Assembly (NCBI GenBank): GCA_922989275.2
Contig: OV277859.1
Span: forward strand, 89,710,198 to 89,774,197
Reading direction: 5' to 3'
Length of the DNA stretch: 64,000 nucleotides
Source of the DNA: Gari tellinella
Taxonomy: Eukaryota; Mollusca; Bivalvia; Cardiida; Psammobiidae
Shown: positions 34,153-45,816 of the stretch, in pieces
Layout: every line of letters starts with the position of its first letter
Numbering within the stretch: the first letter of the stretch is position 1
The notes under the pieces: model-generated
Databases searched by the model: none
What the model was told of the DNA's origin: nothing
Seen by the model: only the letters and a program-made list of their open reading frames with translations
Made by a program: the position numbers and the translations under genes

Positions 34153-35347
34153 ATTTACATATAGTTTCTTATATTTAGAAAATGTAAATAATGATATTTA
34201 TTATCCTATTAACCCATACATATTCCTTTTTATGTCTTTAATTTATTCTTCCACAGAAGAAAATATTTCACTTTATACAGTCATTGTTGTCTTTAACAAT
34301 TGCTTCAAATGACATCTCCTCATATACCGCTGAAAAGATTTCAACCAAACTTTACACGAATGTTCCTTGGGTCAAGTTCTTTCAAAATTGTTCAAAGAAT
34401 TAAAAACAATGTAGAACTCTGGTTGCCATGGCAACCAAGTGAAAAAATAAGGAAATCTTAAAAAATCTTCTTGTCTGAAACTACAAGGGCCAGATCTTAG
34501 ACATTTGTCACATAGCATCATCTACAGGTCCTCTATCAAACTACAAACTATGCCCCTGGGGTCAAAATTGGCCCCGCCCGGGGGGTCACAGTTTAACATA
34601 GAGTTATATAGTGAAATTTTCAAACGTCTTCTCCTCTGAAACTAATATGGCCAGAGCTTTGATATCTGGCATGGTGACACTTTTAGATGTCCTATACCAA
34701 TAAGGTTCAAATGGTTCTGGTCGATTGCATATCATCTACAGGTCCTCTATCAAGTTTGTACAAATTATGCCCCTGGGGTCAAAATTAGCCCCACTCCGGG
34801 GGTCACAGTTTTCATACGTCTTCTTTTCTGAAGCTAATATAGCCAGAGCTTTGATATTCGGCATGGTGTTACTTCTAGATGTCCTTTATCTATTTTGTTC
34901 AAATGGTTCCAGTCTGTTGCATATGTAGGTCACAGGAGCTAAAAACAGATTTTTTCAATGGAAACTTAAAAAAAATCTTCTTGTCTAGAACCCTAGTACC
35001 CTGATCTTAGATATTTGGAACATAGCATCATCTACAGGTCCTCTATCAAGATTGTTCAAATTATGCCCCTCGGGTAAAAAATGACCCCGTCCTGGACATA
35101 AATCATTTTCCATTTTGATGTACAGCTATTCTCAGGTGAGCGACATATGCCCCATGGGGCTCTTGTTTTTGATGGCAATACATTTTTTTAAACAGAATTT
35201 CTTATCCTAAACTAATTCTTTACCATTTATATAAGCGTTTGACACATATTTACAAATTACTATTTTTAATGCACCATCTGGTTGCGAGTCGCTTTAAGTG
35301 GACACCTATTTTCAAAACAAAAATCAGGCTATGGGGTAATGGGTTAA

Positions 35348-35450
35348 CTGATAGTAAAGATTTACGTAGGCACATATGGTACAGATGTAGGAGACAAGAC
35401 ATTACCAGTGCAGTGACCAACTTGTCAAAAGTGTTTGATTACCAAAAAAT
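35348..35450 (+). pseudogene. Decayed zinc finger, third piece
   Basis: After the second MITE the finger array resumes with DSKDLRRHIW-like sequence and a GDK linker, then fades into unrelated AT-rich DNA. It is split from the previous piece by 2.7 kb of nested transposons. Confidence 0.65.
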
Positions 35451-35572
35451 AGTTTAGTCTAGCAGTGATAATTTTAGAAATCGGATTAATGAGTCCTCGG
35501 GATGCACATGTCTGTAAAACAATGAGTCCTTGAGACAAACATCGAGTCCTTGAGGAGAAAAATTAACCCAAT

Positions 35573-35655
35573 ATCCCATAACTTATTTCTACTTTTGAAG
35601 ACAGGTGACTACTTAAAGAAGGTTGAACTTTTAACCTGCTTTAAGCTACTATTTG
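35573..35655 (+). mobile_element. Family A left fragment
   Basis: TTAACCCAATATCCCATAAC, then a shortened AAAGAAGGTTGAAC / AACCTGCTTTAAGC core. The right part is missing. Confidence 0.55.
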
Positions 35656-35984
35656 TTTATGAGTAATATAAGTTTAATAAAGGCCAGAAAAGCTATGGGT
35701 CCATGGGATTCGCAGCTTTTCAAATAATGAGTTGCTAGCAAATTTAATGAGTAAAGGACTTGGGATTCACAGGTAAAACTATCACTGGTCTAGTTAGTCT
35801 ACCACATGATTGTACATGCAGGAAAAAACCTTTCAACTCTGACAATACCATATACCTATTTAAAGTTAAATATACTTATAAATGCATTTTGTTAATTTAT
35901 GCAAACCTGTAAGTATACTCATAAGGAACATTTGAAGATGGTATGCAGCATTCTGTCATCTCAAAATGTACTCACACACCAAAT

Positions 35985-36115
35985 ATTTTGAAAGCAGGCT
36001 GAAAGTAAAACAGAATGCGTCTTAAAGGCACAGTCTGTTTTACTTTCCTCCTGCTTAAAGTGGTCAACAATCTTTGATACTAGAAACAGGCTGCCGCTAT
36101 GGGGTAAAGGGTTAA
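35985..36115 (+). mobile_element. Family A right fragment
   Basis: AAGCAGGCTGAAAGTAAAAC core, then GGGGTAAAGGGTTAA. The left terminus is absent. Confidence 0.6.
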
Positions 36116-36705
36116 AGAACTATTCTGCAGTATTCTAACATTCTTGACACATATTTTTGTCATTATAAAAAAAGAGGAATCCCATCATAATTTAACTGAG
36201 ACGTTTATCAAAGCTCTTCCCTACCTTGCTCCTCTTGCGGCTAATGAATGATGTGACGTGTTGTTATGCATTTACATGTATTTAATTTACCATTTTTGAA
36301 ATTTTTAACATTATTTCTATAGATTGTAAAGACCATAATATATTATACATTTTAACCAGTCATGTTACATATACTTGTCATTTTCCCATTGTTCTGTCTC
36401 AATGTTTCATGTAATGTTTGTTTTGTGCCAGATGGTGGATCAGTTAAAATGCATTGTGTGTGTGCGTGAAATTTTATTTGTTTCTAATGAATTTCTTTAC
36501 CGGTAAATGTGGTCATGTTAGTTGGTTGTTGTGATGGGCAGCTTTAAGGAAAACGATTTTGGCAATTAGTTAAGCCTTTGCCAATTTAATGCCACCTGCA
36601 TGATTTATATCTAATGAGGTAATTTGTCTGACCTATAAAGCATTCAGTTTGGTTTATGAAACTCTTCCATTGCTTTTCTGCCACTTGAGAAAACGTCGCT
36701 TTTAG

Positions 36706-36864
36706 TTTAAATAGAGAATATTTGGTGACTAGCTTTGAATGAGAAATGTTATCTGGCAAGGCGGATGAATATATCAGGTGAGCCGCAGGCGAACCTGATA
36801 TTTTCAGAAGCCGAGCCAGATAACATTTCTCATTCAAAGATAGGAACCAAATATTCTATTTATC
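36706..36864. repeat. Long inverted repeat (fold-back)
   Basis: AAATAGAGAATATTTGGT and GAATGAGAAATGTTATCTGG at the left face CCAGATAACATTTCTCATTC and ACCAAATATTCTATTT at the right. The inner loop is CAGGTGAGCCGCAGGCGAACCTG. Confidence 0.72.
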
Positions 36865-37407
36865 CTTGTCACAATAGTAAAATAAATAGAGAATGCTTTT
36901 TTTAAAGCTAGAGTCATTTTTGGTCCAGATACGATTCTCACTAAAGAACTATGTTATTCTAGGAAAGCGCGCTATTATATAGATGACGTCAGTGACGTCA
37001 CATCCTAGTTACGTTGAAAAGAAATAAAAGAACCTTTAAAAATCTAGTGTTTTTCACTCAGGAAATCTAAAAGGTGGACACTTATAGAAGTATGTGGCGC
37101 GTACTCTATAACGCTTTGATTGCATCGAATAGTTCGAATAAACGTCGTTACACGTCGGGATTCTGTTGAAAGAGTTTTAGAATACCTTTCCTAACAGCGG
37201 GAAAAATAAGCGTCTCGGTGAAAAAGTAGTTCCGGCTACAGGTCATGTGACCACTTGACATAATAACATCGGTCATGTGACCACATAGCATAATAAAGCA
37301 AAGTTTATCTGTCACCCCTTTATCCGTCAGGAAAACAGGCACGTGACAGGATAAAATACGCAGCTCTGCTACCTGAGGCATGTTTCTGAGTGGCATAAAA
37401 GCGCCAT
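36865..37407. other. No gene recognised
   Basis: Likely continuation of a dispersed repeat following the fold-back. Contains TCATGTGACC at 37243 and 37273. No exon found. Confidence 0.35.
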
Positions 37408-37642
37408 TTAACCCATTACCCCATAGCTTGTTTCTAGTTTTAAAGACAGGTGACCACTTAAAGCAGGCTGAAAGTAAAGCAGAATGCGCCTTAAAGCGCA
37501 TTCTGCTTTACTTTCAGCCTGCTTTAAACTACCACAAGCTAAGATACGGAACATATTTCTTTTGGTACATGTTTCAGACTTTAATTGGAACTATTTTCTT
37601 CAGCAGAGGAATAAAAGGCATATTTATGGGGTAATGGGTGAA
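37408..37642 (+). mobile_element. Family A MITE
   Basis: TTAACCCATTACCCCATAGC to GGGGTAATGGGTGAA with intact core palindrome. Confidence 0.8.
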
Positions 37643-38221
37643 AAAGCCATATGCATTTAACGCAGCTTTTCTGTCACTTTTTTGCAGCTCCTAGTTTAAC
37701 GTCGCTAATACGAGGGTGCCAATACTTTTACGTCACTTAAAGCGTAGCTTTTAGCGACTTTAAAGCATTGCTTTGGGCGTCAATACCTGCACATCACAAC
37801 TCTCAACCAATGTCTTAAACCGTTCTACAATGGTAGAACATAGATTATTTCTTAATTAGATTATGTTAATACAATATCAATAATGGCTGTAACCATAACA
37901 AACAAGTTTTGTATATTTATATAATATTTTATTGCAAAGCGTTTTTACAAATTGTACTATACAGTCCTTGCACCATTTTATGGTAGTCTATACAAGATAT
38001 ACATTTGAATATAGACACATAACCTCTATGTAATATACAAAAATAGGATGCAGCAAAACCATTTAATTTCCTCCATTCAAATAGTTGCTTGTTTAAATCC
38101 AGGTGGCTGCTTAAGCCTGTCCTTCTTAAACTTCAAAAGAACAATTCCAGTTTACAAATGAATGGAATTAAGTCAAGTCCATTTTTTGACTTTTTGGGTT
38201 GTTTTTGTCAACATATTACAA

Positions 38222-38295
38222 GATTACAAACAGTAGAGACCCAGATCAGAGGACTCCTTTCGGAGCCCTCTGATCTAGGTCTCCACTGTTTGCAT
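38222..38295. repeat. CAAACAGT hairpin
   Basis: ACAAACAGTAGAGACCCAGA facing TCTAGGTCTCCACTGTTTGC around AGGACTCCTTTCGGAGCCCT. Confidence 0.6.
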
Positions 38296-38440
38296 AGGAC
38301 AAGTGTACTCTTCACAGGTACAATGTTTGAATAGGATGTGTATTTGAATGACTATAGGGTTCAACTTCAAAGCAGGATGGAGGTAAAAAAAAGAAAGCTC
38401 CTTAGACTTACATGAGCTTTCTGCTTACAGTCATCCTGCT

Positions 38441-38692
38441 TTAACCCTTTCCCCAATAGAAGCGCCTTTTAGCGGATATGATTTATTCATCCGCTGAAGA
38501 AAATAGTTCCAATTTAATCAGTAATGAATATGTATTGTAGGGAATATTTTCTATATTATAACACATGATAGCTTAAAGCAGGCTGAAAGTAAAGCAGAAT
38601 GCGCCCTAAGGCGCATTCTGCTTTACTTTCAACCTGCTTTAAGTAGTCACCTATCTTAGGTACTAGAAATAGGCTATCAGGTAAAGGGTTAA
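38441..38692 (+). mobile_element. Family A MITE
   Basis: TTAACCCTTTCCCCAATAGA to CAGGTAAAGGGTTAA with intact core. Confidence 0.8.
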
Positions 38693-38924
38693 GCCTTCGT
38701 GTTTTTCTCTATCTTGAACACCATAAATGGGTCTGATATCAAGTGGTTTTTATAAAAGGGTTTTACTGTATAAACATAGGGGTGCATGTAAAGTAATTTC
38801 AGGTATGGAATAAAAAAATATTCACAGTTCTAACATAGATCTAGCATGTATGGTACCATAGTCTGTTAGCAGAATGAAAGCCTAATAGACTCCTTGTAGG
38901 CTAATGGTGATAGTTTGATTACAT

Positions 38925-38998
38925 TTGCAAACAGTTTGGATCCTGAAGAGATGATGTACTAACTCAGCGTCTCATCAGAATCCAAACTGTTTGACACT
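38925..38998. repeat. CAAACAGT hairpin
   Basis: GCAAACAGTTTGGATCCTGA facing TCAGAATCCAAACTGTTTGA. Confidence 0.58.
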
Positions 38999-39409
38999 TG
39001 GACACTATTACTACTTTGGAAAGAAACTTTCAAAAATTCATTTTTTTAAAGAAAAAATAGCAGACAACAAATGTTGCAGAATGATGACAACACATGTATT
39101 ACTTAGCATAAGCATCAGAGATGTTTTAAAAGTAGCATTAAACGATATGGTGAACCAAGTTAAAGGGAAATAATTCTTACTTATACATGTACTTCAATTT
39201 ACGTTCCTTGCATATTCTTTGACCCAGTGTATATCATGAAATGTATAAAACTTACCAAATCAAATGTATGTATTAAATATATCTTTAATATTGTTTGTAT
39301 ATTGGATAAATGCAAATAAAATAGAAAATGAATTTTAGTGCAAATAAATGAACTATTAAGTTAATTCACCCTCTTCCTGTTTATTCACAACCTCAAATTG
39401 TCTACAAAA

Positions 39410-39602
39410 TTTACCACTAAAATTGTGATAAGTATTCAGTGTTTAATGCAGGTGGCTGCATAAAGCAAGGTGAAAATTAAAAAGAAAGTTCCTTCTAGGA
39501 ACTTTCTGTGTAACTTTCACCTTGCTTTACATATAAGTTGTCACCGGTCTTTCAAAATGAATTCTACACGTTTTATTGGTCGTAATAGAGAGGTTTTGCT
39601 GT
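39410..39602 (+). mobile_element. Family J MITE, partial
   Basis: AAGCAAGGTGAAAATTAAAA hairpin, right end TCGTAATAGAGAGGTTTTGC then TGTA. Confidence 0.5.
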
Positions 39603-40044
39603 ATTTATGAGTATTTAGCTAATGAAACATTTGTGTGAATACCAAACAGTTTGGATCATTCTGTTATGTTCCATAATCAGACATGAAATTAATGAGCACC
39701 TGATCTTGCATGAAACTATTTGCAATCACCATTTACATGTAACTTAGCAGAAAGAGGGTTAACAAATTGGTCATGGAATATATTTGTACCTAGTAAATAA
39801 GTTACAAAAGTGTGTATGCAAAAAAAGGATAATGCTACTACAAACATATAAAATTGATATTGTGTGAAAAAACTGTTTTTTGTGAAATAAAAAACCTGAA
39901 AATGTCTAAACTTTTGTGTGTTGTTGTTTAATCTTTGCAAACAGTTTGCATCCTGATCAGATCCTAAGAGTTTGGCATCTAATCACTGAAACCTCATTTA
40001 CTGGTTGTAATAGAGGGGTTTCAGGGTGCATCCAAGTTTGTTTC

Positions 40045-40200
40045 CAGCTCACCTGGGCAAATCTCCGGGTGAGATATTAGGATTGCTCTTTGTCTGTCGT
40101 CCGGCCGTATGTCCACAATTAGCTTTGTTACCTGATCACTCTAGTTTAAACTAAAACTTATTACTTTTTTAACAAGAAGAATGAATGTATCCAATAAAGA
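40045..40200 (+). mobile_element. GCTCACCTGAGC-type element, 5' fragment
   Basis: AGCTCACCTGGGCAAATCTC and CGGGTGAGAT, then TGTCTGTCGTCCGGCCGT, the same head as at 33247. Truncated. Confidence 0.6.
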
Positions 40201-40228
40201 TGGCTTACAACATGGCCTGTGCAACTTA

Positions 40229-40471
40229 TTAATCCTTTACTCCATAGCCTCTTTATAGTATTGAATATAGGTGATTACTTAAAGCAGGTTGAAAGTAAAG
40301 CAGAATGTGCCTTAAGGTGCACTCTGCTTTACTTTCAGCTACCATCTACTAGAACATAAAAAGTATTTATGATACATATTTATGACTTCATGTATATAAA
40401 TTGGAACTACCTTTTCAACAGAGGAAGAAATTAATTGCGCTGAAATCCACTTCTATGGAGTAAAGGGTTTA
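40229..40471 (+). mobile_element. Family A MITE
   Basis: TTAATCCTTTACTCCATAGC to TGGAGTAAAGGGTTTA. One core arm shortened. Confidence 0.68.
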
Positions 40472-40756
40472 GCTTTTTCTTAAAGTAAGGTGGGGGAGAA
40501 ACCTTCACCAACTATATACAAAATATAACTGAAATATACACATTCTGAAGCTTTGCAAACAATGTTTCAATTGATAAACAGGTAATCTACACACCATTGC
40601 ATTGTCCAAAATAATATCTATCTATAATATAAAATCTCCTACAAAATATCAACATTCAAACTCAACTGTCATATTTATCAATTTGATCCTCTTCTTTGAT
40701 CCAAACTGAAGTCAGCAATTAAACATTTTCTGCATGGGTAGGACAACATTTCATTC

Positions 40757-41008
40757 TTAACCCTTTACTCCATGGCCTGTTTCTAGTTTTGAAAATAGGC
40801 GACTACTTTCAGCAGGTTGAAAGTAAAGCAGAATGCGCCTTAAGGCGCATTCTGCTTTACTTTCAGCCTGCTTTAAGTTGCTACCTGCGAGAATAAAGAA
40901 AATATTCCTAATGATACATATTCATTATTGTATTAATTAGAACTATTTTCTTCAGCGGAGGAATCAACTGAATGTGCTAAAAGGTGCTTCTATGGGGGAA
41001 AGGGTTAA
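40757..41008 (+). mobile_element. Family A MITE
   Basis: TTAACCCTTTACTCCATGGC to GGGGGAAAGGGTTAA with intact core. Confidence 0.8.
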
Positions 41009-41164
41009 CTTGTTTCCTTCTGTTTTGCTAAATATCCCTTTATCATACATTAAAACTTGTATTTGTATTTTTTTTATATACATTTAAACTTTTAAATGGA
41101 CTTTTCCATTTTCTGGTAAATGACAAGTTTAAATTGCCGTTAGAGGAGCTTGTTTCCAAAATAT

Positions 41165-41318
41165 GTTATCTAAATTTATGTATATTTAGCAGATGGTAGC
41201 ATAAAGCAGGCTGAAAGTAAAGCAGAATGTGCCTTTAGGCACATTCTGCTTTACTTTCAACTTGCTTTAAGTAGTCGCCTATCTTTAAAACTAGAAACAG
41301 GCTATGGGGTAAAGGGTT
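41165..41318 (-). mobile_element. Family A half element
   Basis: AAAGCAGGCTGAAAGTAAAG palindrome and GGGGTAAAGGGTT end. The other terminus is missing. Confidence 0.62.
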
Positions 41319-41596
41319 CTCAGCGGACAACCTAATATTGAAGCTCATACTGGAAACATGTTTCCGGTGGTTGTGTGTAAAAATGACAAAATTACAATGA
41401 CAAAAGGTACTGAGCAAAAAACAAACTAAGGGAATGTATGATACAAAACATTACACTATCAGTGTACAACTAAAGTATAGCCAAACCCTGCCTTGATCAA
41501 CCAGTCAATAAAGAAGTATGAAGATATCAAAAGGGCAAGTGAATACCTAATGCAACGGGTGTAAGGCAAAAAGCTCCAAAACCAAACTTTTTGCAT

Positions 41597-42096
41597 TTAC
41601 CTTATTACTCCATAGATACACATTTTAACGCCGTTATTGTCCATCCTTCACTGAAGAATTCTTTTCCAATTTGAACAGTTATGAAATTTGTGTTATAAGA
41701 AATATTTACTTCATTTTAGCAGATGGTAGCTTAACCCTTTCCCACATAGCATATCTCTAGTATTGAATATAGGTGTCCACTTAAAGCAGGTTGAAAGTAA
41801 AGCAGAATGCGCTTTAAGCGCATTCTGCTTTACTTTCAGCCTGCTTTAAGCTATCATCTCCTAGAATATAGAAAAGAATTTGTATGATACATATTTATGA
41901 ATGTATAAATTGGAACTGTTTTCTTCAGGGCAAGAATAAACTGAATGCGCTAAAAGGCGCTTCTATGGGGGAAAGGGTTAAAGCAGGTTGAAAGTAAAGC
42001 AGAATGTGCTTTAAGCACATTCTGCTTTACTTTTAACCTGCTTTAAGTGGTCACCTATATTGAATACAAGAAACAGGCTATGGGGTAAAGGGTTAA
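41597..42096 (-). mobile_element. Family A MITE (outer) with another family A copy inside
   Basis: Outer ends CCTTATTACTCCATAG (41600) and GGGGTAAAGGGTTAA (42096). The inner element splits the sequence AGCTTAAAGCAGG at its TTAA. Confidence 0.82.
41731..41981 (+). mobile_element. Family A MITE (inner, young subfamily)
   Basis: TTAACCCTTTCCCACATAGC to GGGGGAAAGGGTTAA. Nearly identical to 10706-10956. TTAA is duplicated exactly within the outer palindrome. Confidence 0.85.
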
Positions 42097-42356
42097 CCAC
42101 CTGTCTACAGAGACGGCTAAGCTTCTTTAACAAATGGACGATCAATTCAGGTTTGGCTGAACAGAAAATTAGAAACAAACATAAGAATACATATCTTTCA
42201 CATAATTGACATGTTCAATTGGCAAACGAGAGGCAACAAATTAGCTTTTACATGGTTATCAAAACTTGAAAAGCTTGTTAAACATTCTGACAAAAACTTG
42301 GTTAGGATGGGAAAACTGCAGTCAATTTTGAGTTAAGCAAACATTCAATAGACAAC

Positions 42357-42602
42357 TGGGGCCCTTCTTATTAAATATCGTATGACAAATATTTTCGTAA
42401 GTCAGATTCTTAAATTCTCAATTATAATTTATTTCTCCATCTAATCCTGTCCTGTGACATCTATTTGGAATCGTCTTGAAAAGATGATTCCAAAGAGATG
42501 TCACAAGACAGGATTAGATTGAGAGTTCGTTAATTAGATGTATTTGATTGTTTTGACTTACAAACTTTTTTGTCGCACGACATTTCGTAAGACGGGCCCC
42601 TG
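42357..42602 (+). mobile_element. Family H MITE
   Basis: GGGGCCCTTCTTATTAAATA to GTAAGACGGGCCCC, core TTTGGAATCGTCTTGAAAAG and its inverse. Confidence 0.68.
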
Positions 42603-42753
42603 GTTGTCTTAAAAACATGGTTTTGATTTTTGTGGTGTAAAACTTGTGCAGAGATCTTTTTGAGATTTCTGCAGTATCATTATCCTGCATTTAAGGCAGG
42701 CACCTATTTTAACCCATTCACTATTGACCATAGAGAGCAAACTACCCAATGTA

Positions 42754-42935
42754 CAGTAAAACCTCTCTATAACAACCACTAAATTGATGGCTAATTGGTT
42801 GTATAAAAGACAGTTAACAGCTGAAAGCAAGGTGACAGTACAACAGTTTATGTCACCTTGCTTTAAGCAGTCACCTGTCGTAAACACCTAATAACTAACA
42901 CAATTAAGTGATCATATTAGAGAGGTTTTACCATA
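42754..42935 (+). mobile_element. Family J MITE
   Basis: CAGTAAAACCTCTCTATAAC to TTAGAGAGGTTTTACC, with AAGCAAGGTGACAGTACAAC core. Confidence 0.6.
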
Positions 42936-42962
42936 ATAATCTCAAACTGTATGTACATCCTA

Positions 42963-43187
42963 TTCACCCATTTTATGCGGGATACACTAGGTATACCTCT
43001 AGGCAAACAGTTTTGATCTCAGATCAGGCCCCACATTGTGGGGCCTGATTTGAGATCAAAACTGTTTGCAGCAAAGTCAATATTCTATCAGAAACTGATA
43101 AAATATTTTGCAAATATTTGAGTTATACCCGCTGCAGACGACATTTTAAAATGGCCGCCAAATATTACCCAGCATACAATGGGTTTA
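42963..43187 (+). mobile_element. Family C MITE, GGATACACT type
   Basis: CACCCATTTTATGCGGGATA to CAGCATACAATGGGTTTA. Core CAAACAGTTTTGATCTCAGA and inverse. Confidence 0.72.
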
Positions 43188-43332
43188 GATATAGACAATG
43201 ACAATGAATGAAATGTTTGAAGAATAAGCGATACAGTGGGAGATATGTTATTCTTTTTCACCCCTAAAACTTAAAATTATGATGTTCAATTCCAGTTTCC
43301 CATTGTTGTTTTCTGTAATAAGTATATTGCAA

Positions 43333-43405
43333 ACTGACAAACAGTGCAGACCCTGAACTGAGGGCTCCTTTAGGAGCACTCTGATCTGGGTCTACACTGT
43401 TTGCA
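43333..43405. repeat. CAAACAGT hairpin
   Basis: ACAAACAGTGCAGACCCTGA facing TCTGGGTCTACACTGTTTGC around GGCTCCTTTAGGAGC. Confidence 0.6.
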
Positions 43406-43439
43406 CAAATCAAATTTTGTCAATTATAGGTACCATACA

Positions 43440-45090
43440 TGTGATATCTCCCGATCTCGTCGGGAGCTCCCGAAATTTGAGCACTACTCACGATCTCCCG
43501 GTCGGGAGACGAAATCTCCCGATATTTCATTAAATCAGGTTCATTTTTTTCAATATGAACTTTTATATCATTTACCTAGTTCGCCGTGTCTAAAAATCTG
43601 AAAATTGGCTTCAGCGTTCTCCGGCTAATCCATACACACCTTATCACTAAACGCTACTGATGCGTGTAAACACGTTACGCAATCGTCGATAAGTTTGATA
43701 GTGTAGCACTATACATGACATGTTTATGGCAGGCTGCAAACAATGTTTGATCACACGCGACGAGTGGGGTTTGACATATTGCTTTTAATGTGTTGTAGAT
43801 CTAATTGGTTATCAAAAAAGTGATTGACAGGTTTGCCTCGAATCGGAGACCTAGCAACGACAATTTTTAGAAGCGGTGATGCGAAGAATAAAGATCTATG
43901 TCGCCGATACGGGTCGGATTAAAATCAGATATAATTCTCCGTAAGTTCTGGACAAGCACACATCTTATATGAAAGCTACATTTATGAATTTATTTCTACC
44001 ATAAAATACATTGAATATTCACGTAACAGAAAAATACTTCGAAAATTATACCGTTACAAAATGACGGGGCGCCTTAATATTTGCTACGGGAATCACGTAT
44101 ATTTTGTTAGTCTAAAAAGTTTTCCCCAGCATCGTTTTCTAACAATTAATTAAAATTAAACATTGGACCTAAATTCTTCTGTTTGTTACATACGATTTGT
44201 GCAAATGTATAATCATTAAGTTTGATTTTACAACCAATTACGCTCGTAAAATTGATTTGCAATCAGTTTTCGCGGTAGAAATTTCGTGTTAAAACCACGC
44301 CCACTAAATGGCGCTAGTAAATGTCGTCTGCAGACTTTGTCGTCTAAAACAATTTCTCTGAGTTAATCTTTGTGCATTTTCTTTCAGAAACTATCATTGT
44401 CAAGCAGTTTGTATCTAGAATAGATGATGCAGCGTATCATCTGGATCCATACTGTTTGCAAACTTTAATTAATAACAGATTGTTAAGTTGCTAACTCTTT
44501 CTAGATCTAGTGACTCCATAGATAGAAATCTAGACCATTTGAACTACTTCATTCATTCTCTCAAGAAAATAGATATAGTTCCAGTTTATCTTTACTAGTC
44601 ATGAATAATGTAAGAACCATAAGAAATAGTTCTTATATCCTAGCAGATGGCAGATCTAGCTTAAAGCAGGCTTAAACTTTTACTGAAGCAGAATACTCCT
44701 GAAGAGTATTCTGCTTTACTTTCAGCCTAGATGCTAGAATAAAAGGCCCATGTCAGTATTATAAAGACTATATCTCTGGGTGAAAATTGTCTCTGTCATA
44801 GTGGTCTATAGACTTATCTATTCACTGATTAGAAAAAAAAAAAAGCAATTAGATCTAGTGATTAATTTATGAAAATAGATAAATTTGTTGGATTTTCATC
44901 GCCAGCGCCTAGTTTTGTCGCGAAAAAAGTGTCGCGAAAAAAGCTCCCTATTTGGCACCCCAATCTCCCTATTAAAATTTCCAGATCTCCCTATTTGGGT
45001 CCAAGAAAATATCACATGTATGATAGGTACACTGTTCAGAAAGGAAGAGTATATTCTTTGTTGCTGTGTTAAATGAAATAAAACACAGAC
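43440..45090. other. No gene recognised
   Basis: Mixed sequence with several short palindromes (ATCTCCCGATCTCGTCGGGA at 43443, a CAAGCAGTTTGTATC hairpin at 44400-44462, and an A-type half core at 44660-44730). Overlapping small frames have no recognisable motif. Confidence 0.35.
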
Positions 45091-45181
45091 AAAATAAAAT
45101 TTAGAAAATGCTGAAGATTTACTTCAATCATTTCATCAAACAGTTTTGAGCTTGATCAGATGCGGAGTTAGTGTTGTCCTA

Positions 45182-45354
45182 TGCAAACAGTGTAGACCCT
45201 GGGCAGAGGTTTTCTAGAAGCCCTCTGATCAGGGTCTACACTGTTTGTCATTTAGCAATATATTGTCAAAATCAACCCTAAATAGAACAAAATGGACTAT
45301 ACTCAATTGAAAATTGGAAAAGTCCATTAAAATTTTCAGGGGTGATTGAGTTAA
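45182..45354 (+). mobile_element. Family C MITE, partial
   Basis: GCAAACAGTGTAGACCCTGG / CAGGGTCTACACTGTTTGTC hairpin with right arm ending AGGGGTGATTGAGTTAA. Confidence 0.6.
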
Positions 45355-45504
45355 CACATTCCCTACTGTACCTCAATTACTATTTAAAGACTAGAATGAT
45401 GAAAGAAGCACCAGAATCATACACAAGGTTAAAGACAATCTTCAATAGTCACACCTGCTACCACAGGTTCCATCAATACAAACTTAATTACACTAAATTG
45501 CTTT

Positions 45505-45730
45505 AATAACCCATTTTATGCGTGATACACTTTTAGGTGTACCTCTAGGCAAACAGTTTTGGTGTCAGATCAGGCCCCACATTCTGGGGCCTGATCTGAG
45601 ATCAAAACTGTTTGCAGCTAAGTATATTCTATCAGAAACTGCTAAAATCTTTTGTAAATATTTGAGTTATACCCACTGCAGACGACATTTTAAAATGGCC
45701 GCCAAATATTACCCAGCATACAATGGGTTA
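45505..45730 (+). mobile_element. Family C MITE, GGATACACT type
   Basis: AACCCATTTTATGCGTGATA to CAGCATACAATGGGTTAT. Core CAAACAGTTTTGGTGTCAGA. Confidence 0.72.
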
Positions 45731-45816
45731 TAAAACAAACTCAGTTTTCTTCATGGACTAACAGGTTATAACAATTCAAAGGAATGATAGGAAAAAGAGA
45801 CTCAGCCAAACTTGTG

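Larger units (their letters stand above)
33247..35170 (+). mobile_element. GCTCACCTGAGC-type (Helentron/pearl-like) element
   Basis: The 5' end folds (AGCTCACCTGAGCC / GGCTCAAGGTGAGCT) and is followed by CCGCCGTCCGTCTG. The interior has diverged ~300-bp repeats (TCATCTACAGGTCCTCTATC at 34510, 34730 and 35030). The 3' end TCTCAGGTGAGCGACATATG terminates in GGGGCTCTTGTTTTT. Non-coding. Carries nested family C and A fragments at 33700-34290. Confidence 0.7.
32837..35290 (+). mobile_element. Composite DNA transposon nested in the MITE
   Basis: Inverted ends: GGGACTTGCAACCGGATGGT at the left, and the right end reads in inverse GACTCGCAACCAGATGGTGC. Flanking GCTTTAA looks like a 7-bp duplication. 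The interior contains a tRNA-like SINE head, the GCTCACCTGAGC element and two CAAACAGT hairpins. Confidence 0.65.
32639..35347 (+). mobile_element. Family A MITE split by a 2.4-kb insertion, within the zinc finger remnants
   Basis: TTAACCCATTACCCCATAAA (32639) and GGGGTAATGGGTTAA (35347) belong to one element. Its palindrome is interrupted at GCTTTAA (32830-32836 and 35291-35297). Confidence 0.8.

Noticed and set aside
37148..37501. 117-residue minus-strand frame
   Set aside because: Its first third is the family A palindrome; the rest has no motif.
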